The notes under the pieces were generated by a model that was not told the origin of the DNA, did no database searches, and was given only the letters and a program-made list of their open reading frames with translations. 64,000 nucleotides of DNA from Bostrychus sinensis (Eukaryota > Chordata > Actinopteri > Gobiiformes > Eleotridae): the NCBI GenBank assembly GCA_020698575.1, contig CM036254.1, positions 25,396,026 to 25,460,025 on the forward strand, read 5' to 3'. Of the stretch, positions 1-11,002 are shown in pieces. The first letter of the stretch is position 1, and each line of letters opens with the position of its first letter. A program made the position numbers and the translations under genes.

Positions 1-141
1 CTACATATTTGTAGTAATGGCAATCATATTAAAAATAAGGCCCTGGGGACTTTTGAAGTTACTCTTTGATTTTTTTCTCTCTCACTCTCTCTCTCTCTAC
101 CCCTATTTAAAAAATCTAAATTTTCTCCCCGTCTTCTGCAG

Positions 142-231
142 TCCGGCCTAGAAAAGAGCATAGAGAGGGCCATAGCTGAAGGGGACATTGCAAAGGCGGA
201 GGAGATGAGCGACAGCCTCGCCACTCGAGAG
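142..231 (+). CDS. fam204a: fam204a internal coding exon (30 codons, phase 0)
   Basis: FAM204A is a small, uncharacterised, lysine-rich vertebrate protein (about 230 residues in human) with no established biochemical role. This exon encodes a charged helix containing S-G-L-E-K, then I-A-E-G-D and A-E-E-M-S, and ends in L-A-T-R-E. It matches the conserved C-terminal half of FAM204A as I remember it. The acceptor follows a CT-rich tract and ends CTGCAG at 136-141. The donor is GTACGT at 232. The exon is exactly 90 nt, so it joins in phase 0 to the next exon at 24367, whose first residues L-A-V-K-I continue the family pattern. Earlier exons, including the start codon, lie upstream of the window. 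Confidence 0.93.
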
Positions 232-2059
232 GTACGTGGTGCTGATAACAGATCTTTGGGGTGCTCCCGCTGTGACAAATCAGGCTAATGGATCCGTGGC
301 CATTTCTGCCGCAAAGACATAGAGGAACAAAAACACACGCAGACTCCCGCCATTCAGTCCTGCAGCCTTTTTCCATTGAGTTAATGGAAAGCCCTCCCCT
401 TAGTTTTGAAGTGCGGCAGTGTCTAAAGGACTTTTGGCTCTGCTTTTTAATGAAGGGTACATTGCTTTCAAGCCAACTGTTAAATCATTCTCCAGGTAAG
501 AGTTTCATACCTTTGAAGTGTACATGTCCCTAAATGCAGTGCCTGAAGTTTTGTAACTAACCGTCTTGGCAGGCATCAAGGATCAAGTGGTTTGAAACTA
601 ATTTAGCATAAAATGTAGCCCACACACACATATAATTGTGGTTTAAAAGACACACGGCTGCAGTGTGACTTCTTCACTGTACTTCAACCATCAAAGTTAA
701 ACTTCTTTGTTTCATGATGGATGCTGCTTGGAGCTCCACATAAGCTTCTTTTATAATGACAAACATGTAGTTTACGGTGATGCTCCCAAACAACTCTCGA
801 CTATCACTCAAGAACCAAAAAATGTTTTATGTTTTAAGAAGGGACTCAAAATGATGCAGAGACACTCATATAAATGTATAAAAGCCCAAAGTTACTGACA
901 CTAGTACTAATAGCTTTTGTTAATTTAGACAGGGCATTTTTTGTTGTTGTTTTGGCTTCTTGTTGTTTTTTGTATTCTCTTATTAGTATTCTGTTAATAT
1001 ATCATTAATACCCATTATTAGCTAAAACATAACTACAGGCTGCACACATTGCTACACATAGCACTTCCTTTTATGAGCTTTTTCCTCCAGCATACAAAAT
1101 ATCTATTTCAACACAACACCACTAAACACTCTCAGAAGTTATGAGAGTACCACATTACAAGCCACATGTTAAGGGGAGCAGCAGTACAAGAGAACAACAT
1201 TGGGACTAACAGGCCATTACCTATGGCGTAGCAATGTAAGAAATGAAAGAAGCCACATTTCATTGCCGACCATGAGTTTGCTGTAGGTTCAAATCAATAC
1301 CCTTTTGTGCTGGATGTCAAAAATATAGCTCTGTGTTTAAAGATGGAGAGAGCCCTTGTACAATTCATTGCAGTGGCATTACAAGCACAGCCCTGTTATC
1401 TCCTGTGTTTAATAGACATCAGCGTGCAGCATCAGAGCCTCCATATTCCTCATCTTAACCACAAACAGACTGGTCAAATAAGAGGAACTAAATGAGAGCT
1501 CTTGTGAGTGGCACCTGCTGCTGTGTCTTCAGAAAGCCTCTTACAGTGCTGTGGATTGGTTTTTAGCCTGAGCCCAGGTTCTCGCCTCCTGGCACCTGCC
1601 TCGCTCTGTGCCAAAACCGTGATGGGACGTGACAGCAGTCTGGCAGCCTCCGAGCATTGTTTAGCACTGATAACTTCATTCTCACAAGAAGTAGTAAGTG
1701 GGTTGGCCATTTTGGAAAGTTGTAAACAGTGGAAATAAAGCAGTTGTGGTTATAGTTGCAGCATACCACAAAAGTTACATCATGCATACACCTATTAGAG
1801 GTCTAAAGTAGAAAATACTGCTGCAACTTTATATGCTTGTTACCTCTGTTTTTACATGTTGTGAAGTTGTGAGAGACATTTTAGTTAGATTGTAATGTCA
1901 CTCACTCATATACTCAGTGTTAACTAGTATTTGTTGAAACAGACACATTTGTTATCAAAAGAGAGAGAAGTCTATCCTCTGAGCTCCATCTTTCGATAAA
2001 AGCTGCACTAATTTTTTGTCAGCATTTATAGAGCTGCATCATGTTTTAAAGGAATATAT
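232..2059. other. fam204a intron, no recognised feature
   Basis: Start of the long intron. I see only short simple stretches (CA-rich near 625, GTT-rich near 940) and no exon, RNA gene or complete mobile element. The 1-141 stretch before the exon is also intron and carries a CT microsatellite at about 78-100. Confidence 0.6.
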
Positions 2060-3285
2060 TATGGTTTTATTCATGTTTTTAAACCAATCTTGGTCACCTC
2101 TATAACAGCATTGCACATTTTATAACCTTTAAAAATATTATGTGACTAATAGGGGTGTAACGATACGTTTTTGCAATGATACAATATGTATTGATTAGAA
2201 TTGTTTTGATACGATTCAAGAACAATATTGGCAAATTTGGACCAATACGATTCGATACAATTCAACACCTTCATATTGATAATCGATACAGCAACTTTTT
2301 GCCAAAAATCATAAAAGTTTACTCTCAAATGTAGCATCGCAGCCAGGGTTGATTATATCCAGTAGACAGAGAGCAAAGAAAAGTTGACCTATAACATTTA
2401 ATTTATTAAAAACATAAAAATTACATTCAAAAAGCCGTATCTGGTTTTATTTTAACATGCTAATTTTTTATTTCGATATTTCCGATATTATCGATCGATA
2501 TTTCATGATATCGATTGATCGATACACACTTATGATACGATTTGATACAAGGTAATGTGTATTGATATAGTTGTATCGTAGGAAAAAAAAATTATAAATC
2601 AATATAGTTCTGTATCGTTACACCCCTAGTGACTAAAAGAGAATGTTTTTAATATCTGGTGCCATGAAGAAACAGGTGAAGAGACCAGCAGAGGGCAGCT
2701 CTGTTTCAGTCTTTTGAATATATTTGGTGAAAAAAGTACTTTTTGTATGCCATTTTACTACAAAATGAAAAATAGCTGTCAGGAATTGGTGGAAACAGAG
2801 TTTTTTAGACAAATGAATGAGAGCTGACTGAATAAGCAGACTAGAGGGCTTGTTGATTGGTTCCCTGGAGTGGAAGGGGGTTTGTGGAATAGGTGGAGTT
2901 TTGTGGAACCGAGCCTTCTGAGGTCTTAGAAACTCAGCACCAGAGAATACAGGATTACTTAAGCCTGTATGAATTTTCCTTTTTTTTTTAAACAATATTT
3001 TTAGGCCTTTTCTGGCTTTTTTAGATACTGCAGTTGAGAAGAGACAAGAAATCATGGGCGAGAGAGCAGGGAGGGACATTAAGCAAAGTGTCAGAATCCG
3101 GTACTGGACCCACAATGCTGAGGCAGGTTGTGGCTGCAGTAGCAGCAGCTGTACCAACTGAGCTATACCGCAGACAAAAATGAAACAAAATACAACTCCA
3201 GGTATGTTTTTGATGAGGGAACATCATTATAACATGGTAGAAAGCTCAGAAAAAATGATTTTGCATAATATAGCCCGTTTAGTCA
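2060..3285. repeat. family A repeat, copy 1, split by two insertions
   Basis: Same interspersed repeat as at 17450-17920, 14815-15350 (reverse) and 45890-47385. Shared landmarks are TTTTTAAACCAATC, the GCAGAGGGCAGCT block, AGGATTACTTAA, ACAACTCCAGGTATG and ATTATAACATGG. Copy 1 is interrupted by a hAT-like element (2150-2628) and, within about 2970-3165, by extra DNA ending in a reversed tRNA-like stretch (CCAACTGAGCTATACC). Other copies end in ATATAGCCCCTTTAA, suggesting a TTAA-targeting non-autonomous element; that class is an inference. Confidence 0.7.
2150..2628. mobile_element. hAT-like non-autonomous element with perfect 8-bp target duplication
   Basis: The ends are a perfect 17-bp inverted repeat, TAGGGGTGTAACGATAC. 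They are flanked by identical 8-bp repeats GTGACTAA at 2142-2149 and 2629-2636. The interior is rich in CGATAC/GATATCG blocks on both strands and has no transposase frame. An 8-bp duplication is the hAT hallmark. It sits inside family A copy 1, so it is younger than that repeat. Confidence 0.88.
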
Positions 3286-4870
3286 ATCCCTGTTTTCTGA
3301 CAGTGTTTATAAGCCCTGTAAATAACTGGCAATTGTAAGCCACCTCACATGCGGCTGGGGTTAGGGCAGCTGAGATAGTCTCCATAGAGAGAAGATGAAT
3401 CAATGCAAACTGACTGCAAATGTATAGTACATAAAATATCAATGCAGTTGAAGCAGCCCTTAGTTTATTTTTTCCCATTTTACACTTTTTTAAATATTAT
3501 GCAGCTGCACATAATGATATATATTATGCTGATTATGTAATTACTTCTTTAGTCTGAATTTATCCAACAGTCATATCAGCTTTGGTACACTACAAATGTG
3601 ATATTAACACAATTTGAAAACTTGAAGTGTTGTGGATCAGTTCAAAAGGATTACTGTATGTGATTCGTGAACTGCTGCCATGTTTGTTTACTGCTCTTGT
3701 GCTCACTTTTCGACAAGAGCCGTGTGACAAACATTTAGAGGATCGATAATCCCCGCTGTGGCCAAAATCAATTTCAGGGTTATAATTGAGTGCCTCATTT
3801 GGTACGGCGTGGCTTAGATGTTTAATTTGTTTACGGTCATAACACCAAGACATGATTGTGGCAGGCTTTTCACAGGAAGAATGGGAACAGGTTTTTTTGA
3901 CATAAAAATGCAAAAACGTCCCGACAGCTGTGAAGAACTAAAGAGGCCTGTTTGTCCCTCTAGGCATTGTTTTGTAAAGAAATCGCTGCTAAACGTTGGA
4001 CTGACGACGTTGCACAGTGTTTTCAACCCAATCTCCTGCACTTTATCTCCACAAAGCAAAGGCGAGCTGAGGGAAGATAGAAAGCCCATCTGTCACAATC
4101 TGTCTCTTTATGAAAAACCAAAATGTTTGTTTGAGCTTCTTCACATCAATTAATGATTTCCACTGCTCTGCTTTCTTCTTCTAAATCTCTGCACATTAAA
4201 ACAATTTGGTAAAAACCTGTTTTGAAGACGTCTTAGAAATTTCCTGATAAGAGCGCTTTCATCCATACAACTTCTGAGACACACTGCATGCATACAGCAG
4301 GTTGAGTTTTGTCTTATTGTTAATGTTTGAAGATTTTCTTTGTTCAAGATAAATTATACAGTCAGTATGTTTTCCACCAAAAGTATTAAAATGGTAAAAC
4401 AACTTACTTAGCACAAACTAATGCTTGCTAATACTCACTTGTCTTTTATGCAACAATTACAGGAGTCAATTCATTTTTTAGCATTGTTTCTTTTCATAGA
4501 CAAAGTAAAATGTCTTCATAGATTATAAGGTTAATGCCCTCCAATTAGCAGGATGGGGCTGCCAGACTTTGATTACTGCACATTATTTTACTTTGAACAA
4601 GTTGCACACAGGCTAATTAAATCTGTAATTAGCATAATGTTGAGTGAGTGACACATACAGTTGAAACAACATGTCGCCTGTCAGGAGAGGGGTTCAGCAG
4701 CTTGTCTTCAGTGCAATGACAACATAGTACAACTTTTGGGTTCCTACACTTTTACGATTCAAACTCAAATTACCGGTTAAAGCATGACCTAACCTAGCAC
4801 ACTTTTGTCATTGTCTTTTGGTCACTATGACAAGGAGTTAGGTTACATTAGTGTTAGACTGTGTTGCTTC
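3286..4870. other. intron with two CNE-like patches (about 3640-4110, 4540-4680)
   Basis: Mostly unassigned. Two patches lack repeat character and are rich in TAAT/ATTA cores (GGTTATAATTGAG, GGCTAATTAAATC, TGTAATTAGC), as expected of developmental enhancers. No coding frame is convincing. Conservation is untested. Confidence 0.3.
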
Positions 4871-4873
4871 CTT

Positions 4874-5600
4874 AAAGTTCCCCTGATGTTTCCACCTCAA
4901 AAACATGCCTGGAGTATGCTCGGTTCTCATTGCCCCATGTAGACACATGAAACCAGAAAATGCTCCTGCGGGTTTCTAAAGCTCATACATCCTCACCGAA
5001 TTTCAGCTCTTAAATTGCTGTCACTATGAATCAGTCACACAAATCTGTTAGCATTATGTTGCTAATAGTTGGGGCGATGGTGGCGCAGTGGGTTAAGCAT
5101 TCGCCCAGCAATCGGAGGGTAGCCGGTTCGAATCCCATCTGAAGCGCATACTGTCGTTGTGTCCCTGGGCAAGACACTTCACCCACCTGGCCTGTGTGAA
5201 TGTGTTAGTGTGGCTGTGTTTGGTGGTGGTCGGAGGGGCCGTTGGCGCAGATTGGCAGCCACGCTTCCGTCAGTCTGCCCCAGGGCAGCTGTGGCTACAG
5301 AAGTAGCTCACCACCACCAAGTGTGACTGAGGAGTGAATGAATAATTGATCAATTGTAAAGCGTCTTTGAGTGTCCAAAAAAGCGCTATATAAATTCGAT
5401 GAATTATTATTATTATTATTAATAGTCATGCTAATTAGCCATTTTATGCTCTGACATTCCACACCAGTGCCGGCAGAGGGCGACAGGCAAAGTCAAAGTA
5501 ACAGCGCCCCAATAGAAGACGTTTTCCATACACATACATGCATTGGTGGAGTTTGAGGCATGGCAGGGGTCGCATTTCCCCCCTGGTGGCTTAAATAGGT
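4874..5600. repeat. family B repeat, copy 1, containing a tRNA-type SINE
   Basis: Shares CACCTCAAAAACAT, CATACATCCTCAC, TGTTAGCAT...GCTAATAGT and AGCCATTTTATGC with copies at 24975-25290 and 61080-61390. It starts near TTAAAGT and a sister copy ends CCCCTTTAA, so TTAA-type ends are plausible. The SINE at 5070-5419 splits it after GCTAATAGT. Confidence 0.65.
5070..5419 (+). mobile_element. tRNA-derived SINE with 7-bp target duplication
   Basis: The head is tRNA-like: GATGGTGGCGCAGTGGGTTA resembles an A box and GGTTCGAATCC is a B-box consensus. Next come the fish-type body CCTGGGCAAGACACTTCACC, a tail with AAAAGCGCTATATAAAT and a final (ATT)n run. TAATAGT flanks it at 5063-5069 and 5420-5426. 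The tRNA half lacks a full cloverleaf, so this is a retroposon and not a tRNA gene. Confidence 0.85.
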
Positions 5601-5779
5601 TACTACATTAATTTTAAAAAGTCCCAAAAATGTTATAAAGTGATGTAATAAAAGTAAAACAATTGCACAAAGTGAATTTAAATCATATTATCCATCTCAT
5701 ATCTACATTTCTTGTAGCCAGTTTTCTTTGCATTTCACAAATCAAGTACCTTTAGTACTGCCTGAGTCCAAATGCACAC

Positions 5780-6295
5780 AGCACAAGAAGAATCAGACAT
5801 AGAACAGAAGTGGCCACAGTTCAAACTCCTGGCACAAGGCCATGGTAACCCCCTTGGTTTGCCTTAACAGAATTACAGATTAAAGTGTAGCTTTGATAAT
5901 GATCTTCACTCATTCTTATAAAGGTAAGAACATGCTGGCTAATGGAAACCTTGGTCTGTAAGTCTGCAGTAGGCAATATATTAAGTAGGCTACAAAATGC
6001 AATACATTCACAGACGGACTGTAGTTGGTGTGTTGCAGACCAGTCTAGGTCTTCCACACCAAACCCTGCTTTGTGCACTGGTGCGCAGTTACATTGGAAC
6101 AGAAAGTGGCCATCCCCAAACTGTTCTCACAAAGTTGGGAACATGGAATTGTCCAAAATCTCTTGGTGCTGAAGCATTCAGAGTTCCTTTCACTGGAACT
6201 AAAGTGCCAAGCTCAGCTCCTAAAAACAACCCCACACCATAATTCCAATTCAGTTATATGGTGGATGAGTGAATACTTTTGAAATGTAGTGTATG
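5780..6295. mobile_element. probable old Tc1/mariner-type remnant
   Basis: The text around 6140-6250 (GGAATTGTCCAAAATCTC, CACTGGAACTAAAGTGCC, AACCCCACACCATAATTCC) resembles a widespread fish Tc1-like element that I recognise only from memory. The end at 6270-6295 resembles its terminal repeat. The reading frames are broken and the left boundary is unclear. Confidence 0.4.
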
Positions 6296-6357
6296 TCATA
6301 TGATATAAAACATGGATAAATAATAACATGATAAAAATAAAACTTGTACTTAATATT

Positions 6358-6605
6358 AAGGCCATACCGCCTTGTGGATGCCCGATCCCGTCAGACCTCG
6401 GAAGCTAAGCAGGGTAGGGCCTGGTCAGTACCTGAATGGGAGACCGCTGGGGAACAACAGGAAGCCTGTGTGAATGTGAGTGAGTGGGGACTATGGATGG
6501 AAATTAGCTCTGAGCTATAATCCGGTGTATTTACGGCACTAGCTGCTGTTCATTAATACACGCTGTCCCATATAAATAAATAAATAATTAAAATAAATAA
6601 ATAAA
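6358..6605 (+). mobile_element. 5S rRNA-derived SINE with 8-bp target duplication
   Basis: The first ~100 bp follow vertebrate 5S rRNA: GCCATACCGCC, GATCCCGTC, then the internal promoter blocks AAGCTAAGCAGGGT (box A), GGGCCTGGTCAGTACCTG, and TGAATGGGAGACCGCT (box C with changes). A non-5S tail follows, ending in (AAATA)n. TAATATTA flanks it at 6350-6357 and 6606-6613. The missing 5' end and mutated box C argue against a functional 5S gene. Confidence 0.88.
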
Positions 6606-6659
6606 TAATATTACACTTATTTAAACATATATTTTAATTATGTCTCTAACAGTGTAATA

Positions 6660-7180
6660 CTAATGCTAAGGTGTCTAAAATTATTTCAAAAAGGCTGAAA
6701 GTGGAAGTGACGAGCGGTGAAAACCGCTGTGGCAGCGTACTGTCACCATTTTTGCATTCTTCGCAATTCCGTGCGGAAAGTTATCTTCTTCAAGTAACAG
6801 AGCAGCGGCACCTAATCCACACAAAACAATGTCCAAACTGGCCATTATCACGTTTCTCAAATGTTCAAACAAGCTGAGAACAGTGGCAGACCAAGGCACG
6901 CTACATGCATATGTACTCCGCAAACATTGTGTCACTTCCGTTGATCTTTGTTCACTGGCTAGAGCCATCTGCCGCTTTGGGGGGGTAATTACATCACGCG
7001 CATGCGCAAGACACGGTCTTTAGGTCGGTTGTCGCTTCGGTGTATGAAGAAGGAAAAAGGTCATGCGACGTGAGGAAACGGGAGGGAACGAGAGGAGAAG
7101 AGAAGAGACGAGCTGTCGCTCCGTCTTATCGGTGACAGTCTGGGAGTCGCCTTGGTGTATCGAGGCCTTAAGCCATTGTA
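6660..7180. other. CpG-containing intronic patch
   Basis: CpG density is visibly higher than in neighbouring DNA (for example CGCGCATGCGCA and GACGAGCTGTCGCTCCGTC). It could be an alternative promoter, a recently inserted element or a regulatory site. No exon or TIR was identified. The NRF1-type site at 6997-7008 lies inside. Confidence 0.3.
6997..7008. promoter_or_regulatory. consensus NRF1-type palindrome CGCGCATGCGCA
   Basis: Exact match to the YGCGCAYGCGCR consensus bound by NRF1, within the CpG-containing patch. NRF1 sites usually mark housekeeping promoters. No transcript start is visible here, so function is unproven. Confidence 0.4.
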
Positions 7181-7249
7181 AAAATTGTTTAAACTATACA
7201 AGAACTACACTGAGTCCTCTCTTTTTTGAAGCCACAAAGTAACTTTTAT

Positions 7250-7375
7250 GATGGTCCCAAGCCTGGATAAATGAACAGGATTATGTCTGGATGGGCATCC
7301 GGCATGAAAACCTTTGCAAAATTACATGTGAATGAGATTTGTTGTGGCAAGAAACACAGCAGCCAAATGACTTTC
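7250..7375 (+). repeat. LINE 3'-tail fragment (RTE-like)
   Basis: TCCCAAGCCTGGATAAATG, GGATGGGCATCCGGCATGAA and GTTGTGGCAAGAAACACAGC follow a fish LINE-tail pattern that recurs at 19210-19310, 23500-23545, 31030-31130 and 37585-37650. The RTE assignment is from memory of fish repeats. Confidence 0.5.
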
Positions 7376-7399
7376 TTTCTATGCTGTACTTACATTCAA

Positions 7400-7814
7400 C
7401 AACTATACCTCACTATTTCATTATAACTACAACAGAAAAGGTGGTTACGTTTTCAACAAAAGAGTGTCACACCGTGTTAGTGCTCACAGTGGCCCCATAG
7501 CACTCATCACACCTATTAAAGTGCATTACCACTTCAAAACACAAAGCCTGCTCAGTCTGTCTCTACAAGGGGTCTCAGTCCATCCCAGGACCTCCAGCAG
7601 CAGCCAACATGAAAGCGAAAAAGTTGTGCTGCTTTTAGACCCTTTCTAAATCAAAGTAAGGAGGCAGTATGGAAAATGTCACATTATTCTTTTTCAGTGT
7701 TATACAATGAATTAGTTGGTCCCTGTCTATTCCAGTTGGAGTTCCACAGGGCAGAACAAATGGACACAGATTAAACTGTGTCTGAAGCAGTGCAATAAAA
7801 AATCAAAAAAATAA

Positions 7815-7873
<59 letters not shown>

Positions 7874-8630
7874 AAAAATTTTATAAACAAAGCATTGCGT
7901 AAAGCCTGACCTATTTTCGATCATTTGTTATTGGTCAGGAGGGGCTGATTGTGATGGAAATAGGTTTGAATGGGAGCGGTTCCAGACCCGCTTTGCTGAA
8001 TCAGTGAATGGGTCTGTCTGCCAAAGCTAATAACAAAATGCAATTACTTTAGTATAATTTGTCATCAGAAGACAGGTTTTATTTTAAATGCAAAATAATT
8101 AGCTTTTTATACAATTGCAATATCTCATCCACTGAAGACTGGAAGGCAAAGACAAGGACAAGGGGTGTGTACACGTCTAAGAAATGTTACTTTTGACATA
8201 CTCTGACATACACTGATCTGTGATGATGTTGTAGGTCATAGCAGCATGCCTCCAATGAACTTTAGACTCCTTTTTATCATAAACTCTGTGTCTCCCTCTT
8301 TTGTTAATTCACACCATTGATATTTTCATCATTAAAGCCCATTAATTTTCTATGTGAATATGTATTATCAGGAGCCACTTATTGTGTTTGGAGCATTTGA
8401 GCATGTGGCGAGTTATAATATCCCTCATTATGTCCAGCTCAGATTTCAATGAGAGCTGCGGCTGAAAGGAAAGCCCCACTGTCCTTGAAATCGACCCTTT
8501 GCAAAGAGCCGCCTGAACACAGTGGAACAAAGGTGGCGCTGGGGAGAGGAGACGTGATTTAGCTCAAACAAAGAGAAATATTATAATGCTTTGATTTTAG
8601 GCTATTTAATTGTGAAATGTGTAAAACTGA
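7400..8630. other. intron: AT microsatellite and one CNE-like patch
   Basis: Contains an (AT)n run at about 7819-7871. A single-copy-looking patch at about 8340-8560 (CCTCATTATGTCCAGCTCAG, TTTGCAAAGAGCCGCC) has non-coding conserved texture. The rest shows nothing recognisable. Confidence 0.35.
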
Positions 8631-8639
8631 CTAGAATGC

Positions 8640-8965
8640 AGTCGGGCAGAGTACATTTTGAATGGAAAAAGTACTTGAGTAAATCAGGTTGGATACAGTA
8701 CTTTTGAGTATTGTTGGACTGCAGTGGCAACAGTTGATAGTAATGGTAGTCATAGTAGTGGTAATAGTTGTAGTAGCAGCTGCAGTAGCACCAGCAGTAG
8801 TAGTTGTAGTACTAGTACCAGTGGAAAAAACAATATACAGTTGTATACATTCTACAGACATCATTTACTCAAGTAACAATAACCTTGTTAAATAGTTTTA
8901 CTTCCTCTTGAGTAATAGTATTTTGAAGTAGCAATACTTTTACTTGAGTATAGATTTGAAAACTG
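8640..8965. repeat. TACTTTTACTTGAGTA-type repeat with GTA/GTG trinucleotide core
   Basis: The ends carry inverted AAGTACTTGAGTAAA and TTTACTCAAGTAAC blocks, as in the element at 59340-59609. The centre (8745-8822) is a degenerate GTA/GTG/GCA trinucleotide run that opens artificial Val/Thr-rich frames on both strands. No target duplication was found. Confidence 0.5.
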
Positions 8966-9044
8966 AACTGGTGACTCTAAATAGTTTAATTTGAATGATG
9001 TAAAAGTGAATAGTTGTCTGTCTTTGTCTGTTCCTAAGCATTAG

Positions 9045-9642
9045 CCTGACGCTTTGTCGAAAACGCAATGATTCAGTTGGAGTTTGACCTTTTGCTCACA
9101 CGAAGATGGGCTTTCCATTTTTCAAAGCCACAATCTTTTGACACTGGAAGAGGTATCTTGGTCTCCTAGCGTGGAGCCGGGCGGCGTCGCTTCGCACTCG
9201 TGGTCACTGGAAAAACGAGTCCTCACTGAAAACGTTGACGTAACAGCCAGGGATTGGCTGTCTGCTGGGCGCAAGTCAGCTGACCCGTGATCATAAACTA
9301 CGAGGCTTTTATGTCTCATCCATTCATATTTAGTACAGCAACTATCAGTAATATCTACTTACTGAAAACTTTATCAGAATGGCTGCAGAAAACCATAAGC
9401 TCTTAAAAGTAGTTGGGAAGTTACGAACCATAACTTTGATTTCCTCTGTTCTTTAGTCTCTGTGTGGTGCAGAGCATTTGCGAGGCCCACAGCGCTGTTT
9501 GCTGGACAAATATAGGTACTACAGTTTACTCATAATAATTCTCTTTTTCGTCACACTTCAGCATTTTTGTGTAAATGCAAATCGCAGGCGGCATGACTGT
9601 TGCGTTTTCCTGGCCAGTGTTATGTGTAAACGAGCCCTAAGT
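9045..9642 (+). repeat. family F inverted-repeat element, copy 1
   Basis: Aligns, reverse-complemented, with 43478-44075. Shared blocks include GGTACTACAGTTTACTCATA, GCATGACTGTTGC, CAGAGCATTTGCG/TAGAGCATTCGCG and CACACGAAGATGGG/TACACGAGGATGGG. It ends in AAACGAGCCCT. The second copy has matching but diverged termini. No coding frame. Confidence 0.65.
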
Positions 9643-9699
9643 GAAGATTAATCTCTCTCAGTGAACTTTGCATATCCTTCTTCCTGTGCAAGCGTGGGT

Positions 9700-9942
9700 T
9701 GTCTTTGGGTACTCTGGCTTCTTCTCACCACCCAGTGACATACAGTATAGGGTCAGAAGGTGAATCTAATTTGCCCATAGTCAATGAATATGAAAGTGAA
9801 TGGTTGTCAGCCCTGTCACTAATTACCCCTTGTCCAGGGTGTACCCCAACTATGGCCCGTAGCTGTTGGGATCAGCTTGCGCAGCTCCTAACGGGAATAA
9901 GTGGAAAAAGATAGATGAATGTATCAGTGAATGTTTGCATAG
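9700..9942 (+). mobile_element. V-SINE 3' part, cut by the 9943 transposon
   Basis: GAATCTAATTTGCCCATAG, GTGAATGGTTGTCAGCCCTG, CCAGGGTGTACCCC and the terminal GATGAATG run are the recognisable 3' half of fish V-type SINEs, as also seen at 27340-27486. The 5' half is absent or too diverged. The right edge abuts the 2.8-kb transposon. Confidence 0.6.
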
Positions 9943-10219
9943 CGAGGGCTTGGAGCCAGAGGGGCGTAAGTGGCATTTTGGGCGAAAATGAGTTCTATAT
10001 ATCAAATTAAAGGTCTTGATGAGCTCTATCTAGTGGTGCCAAAAAGACGCATCAGAAATCAACCTGTATTGAATAAAGCAACAAAACAACAAAGACATAA
10101 CACAAAAGTTTGAGCATTGTTTGGAGCCAGAGGGGCGTATGTCCACTTACGCCCTTCTGGCTCTGAATAATACAAGAGCCTACAGTATTTTTCAGAGCCA
10201 GAAGGGCGTAAGTGTAGGT

Positions 10220-10350
10220 GGTGCCCCTAAACAGTCTGAGGCAGAAGAGATTTTGATTAATATTATGAAGCAAACTGATGAATCTTGTGAAGAAGTTGAA
10301 GATGAAGAGATGTTTTTGAATGCTGTTCCTCACTTGAGTGATGGAGGTAA
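10220..10350 (+). pseudogene. acidic N-terminal-like reading frame in the transposon
   Basis: Open frame reading Q-S-E-A-E-E-I-L, K-Q-T-D-E-S-C-E-E-V-E-D-E-E and A-V-P-H-L-S-D-G-G. It is cut by the inserted element at 10356. Strong acidity and position ahead of the Cys-rich block are compatible with the N-terminus of the same lost protein, but no family is recognised. Confidence 0.35.
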
Positions 10351-10355
10351 GACAC

Positions 10356-10884
10356 CATGGGTGTTTCTCAAAACCCAGGTACCTTGCCTTGATTACATCA
10401 CAGGAAGCATCCACGTCATCTCCTGTCGCCCAAGGTGTGTTCATGTCCTTCCCAGGCAGGTGTCTCCCGTTTGGCTAACATGTGGCTAATTCACCAAGGA
10501 TACATCAGTGGATTCTTCGTTGCCTTGCATCAGACAAAATCACCCATAATGCACTGCAGCCTTTTTGAGAAAAATGGCAGGACTTTGACGTGTGATACTT
10601 TCAAAAACTTATTTAGCAAGTTTAAGTTTTGATTATTTATAAGCTAAAAAACAAAATATTGCATTGATATAATACACCTGTAAAGATTTCCCAGGAATAA
10701 ATGACACTAAAACCAGGCAGGAGGAGTGGCTGTGGTGACACTGCTCGTTCACTCTGAAGTCTGTTCCTCAGCCGTTTATTTGGCCCAAGGCAGGACACTT
10801 GCCTTGGATTAGAAGGAAGTGGCTTTGGAGGAAATCACTTTCAAGGCAAGGCAAGGTACCATGGGCTTTGAGAAACACCCCATG
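10356..10884. mobile_element. inverted-repeat element nested in the 2.8-kb transposon
   Basis: The ends CATGGGTGTTTCTCAAAACC and, reversed, CATGGGGTGTTTCTCAAAGC continue into GGTACCTTGCCTTG, giving TIRs of about 37 bp. No coding frame. I could not identify a convincing target duplication, so the class is open. Confidence 0.65.
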
Positions 10885-11002
10885 CCTTGATAGTCTAGCC
10901 TTGTTAGCCTAGCCTGGCATGGCTACCTTTGTCTTGGTCTAATCTGGCAGACAGGCAGGGAGGATGCCAACACACAAAGAGGAAGGATAAGACAGAGAAA
11001 TG

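Noticed and set aside
2633..3157. 174-residue - strand open frame
   Set aside because: Lies wholly inside the family A repeat and its insertions; no recognisable domain.
5071..5145. tRNA gene
   Set aside because: Only A- and B-box-like parts; no cloverleaf; SINE body and tail follow.
6358..6460. functional 5S rRNA gene
   Set aside because: 5' end missing, box C changed, SINE tail and target duplication present.
7727..7924. Ile-Tyr repeat protein
   Set aside because: Translation of an (AT)n microsatellite.
8631..8895. Thr-rich and Val-rich frames on opposite strands
   Set aside because: Both come from the same GTA/GTG trinucleotide run.
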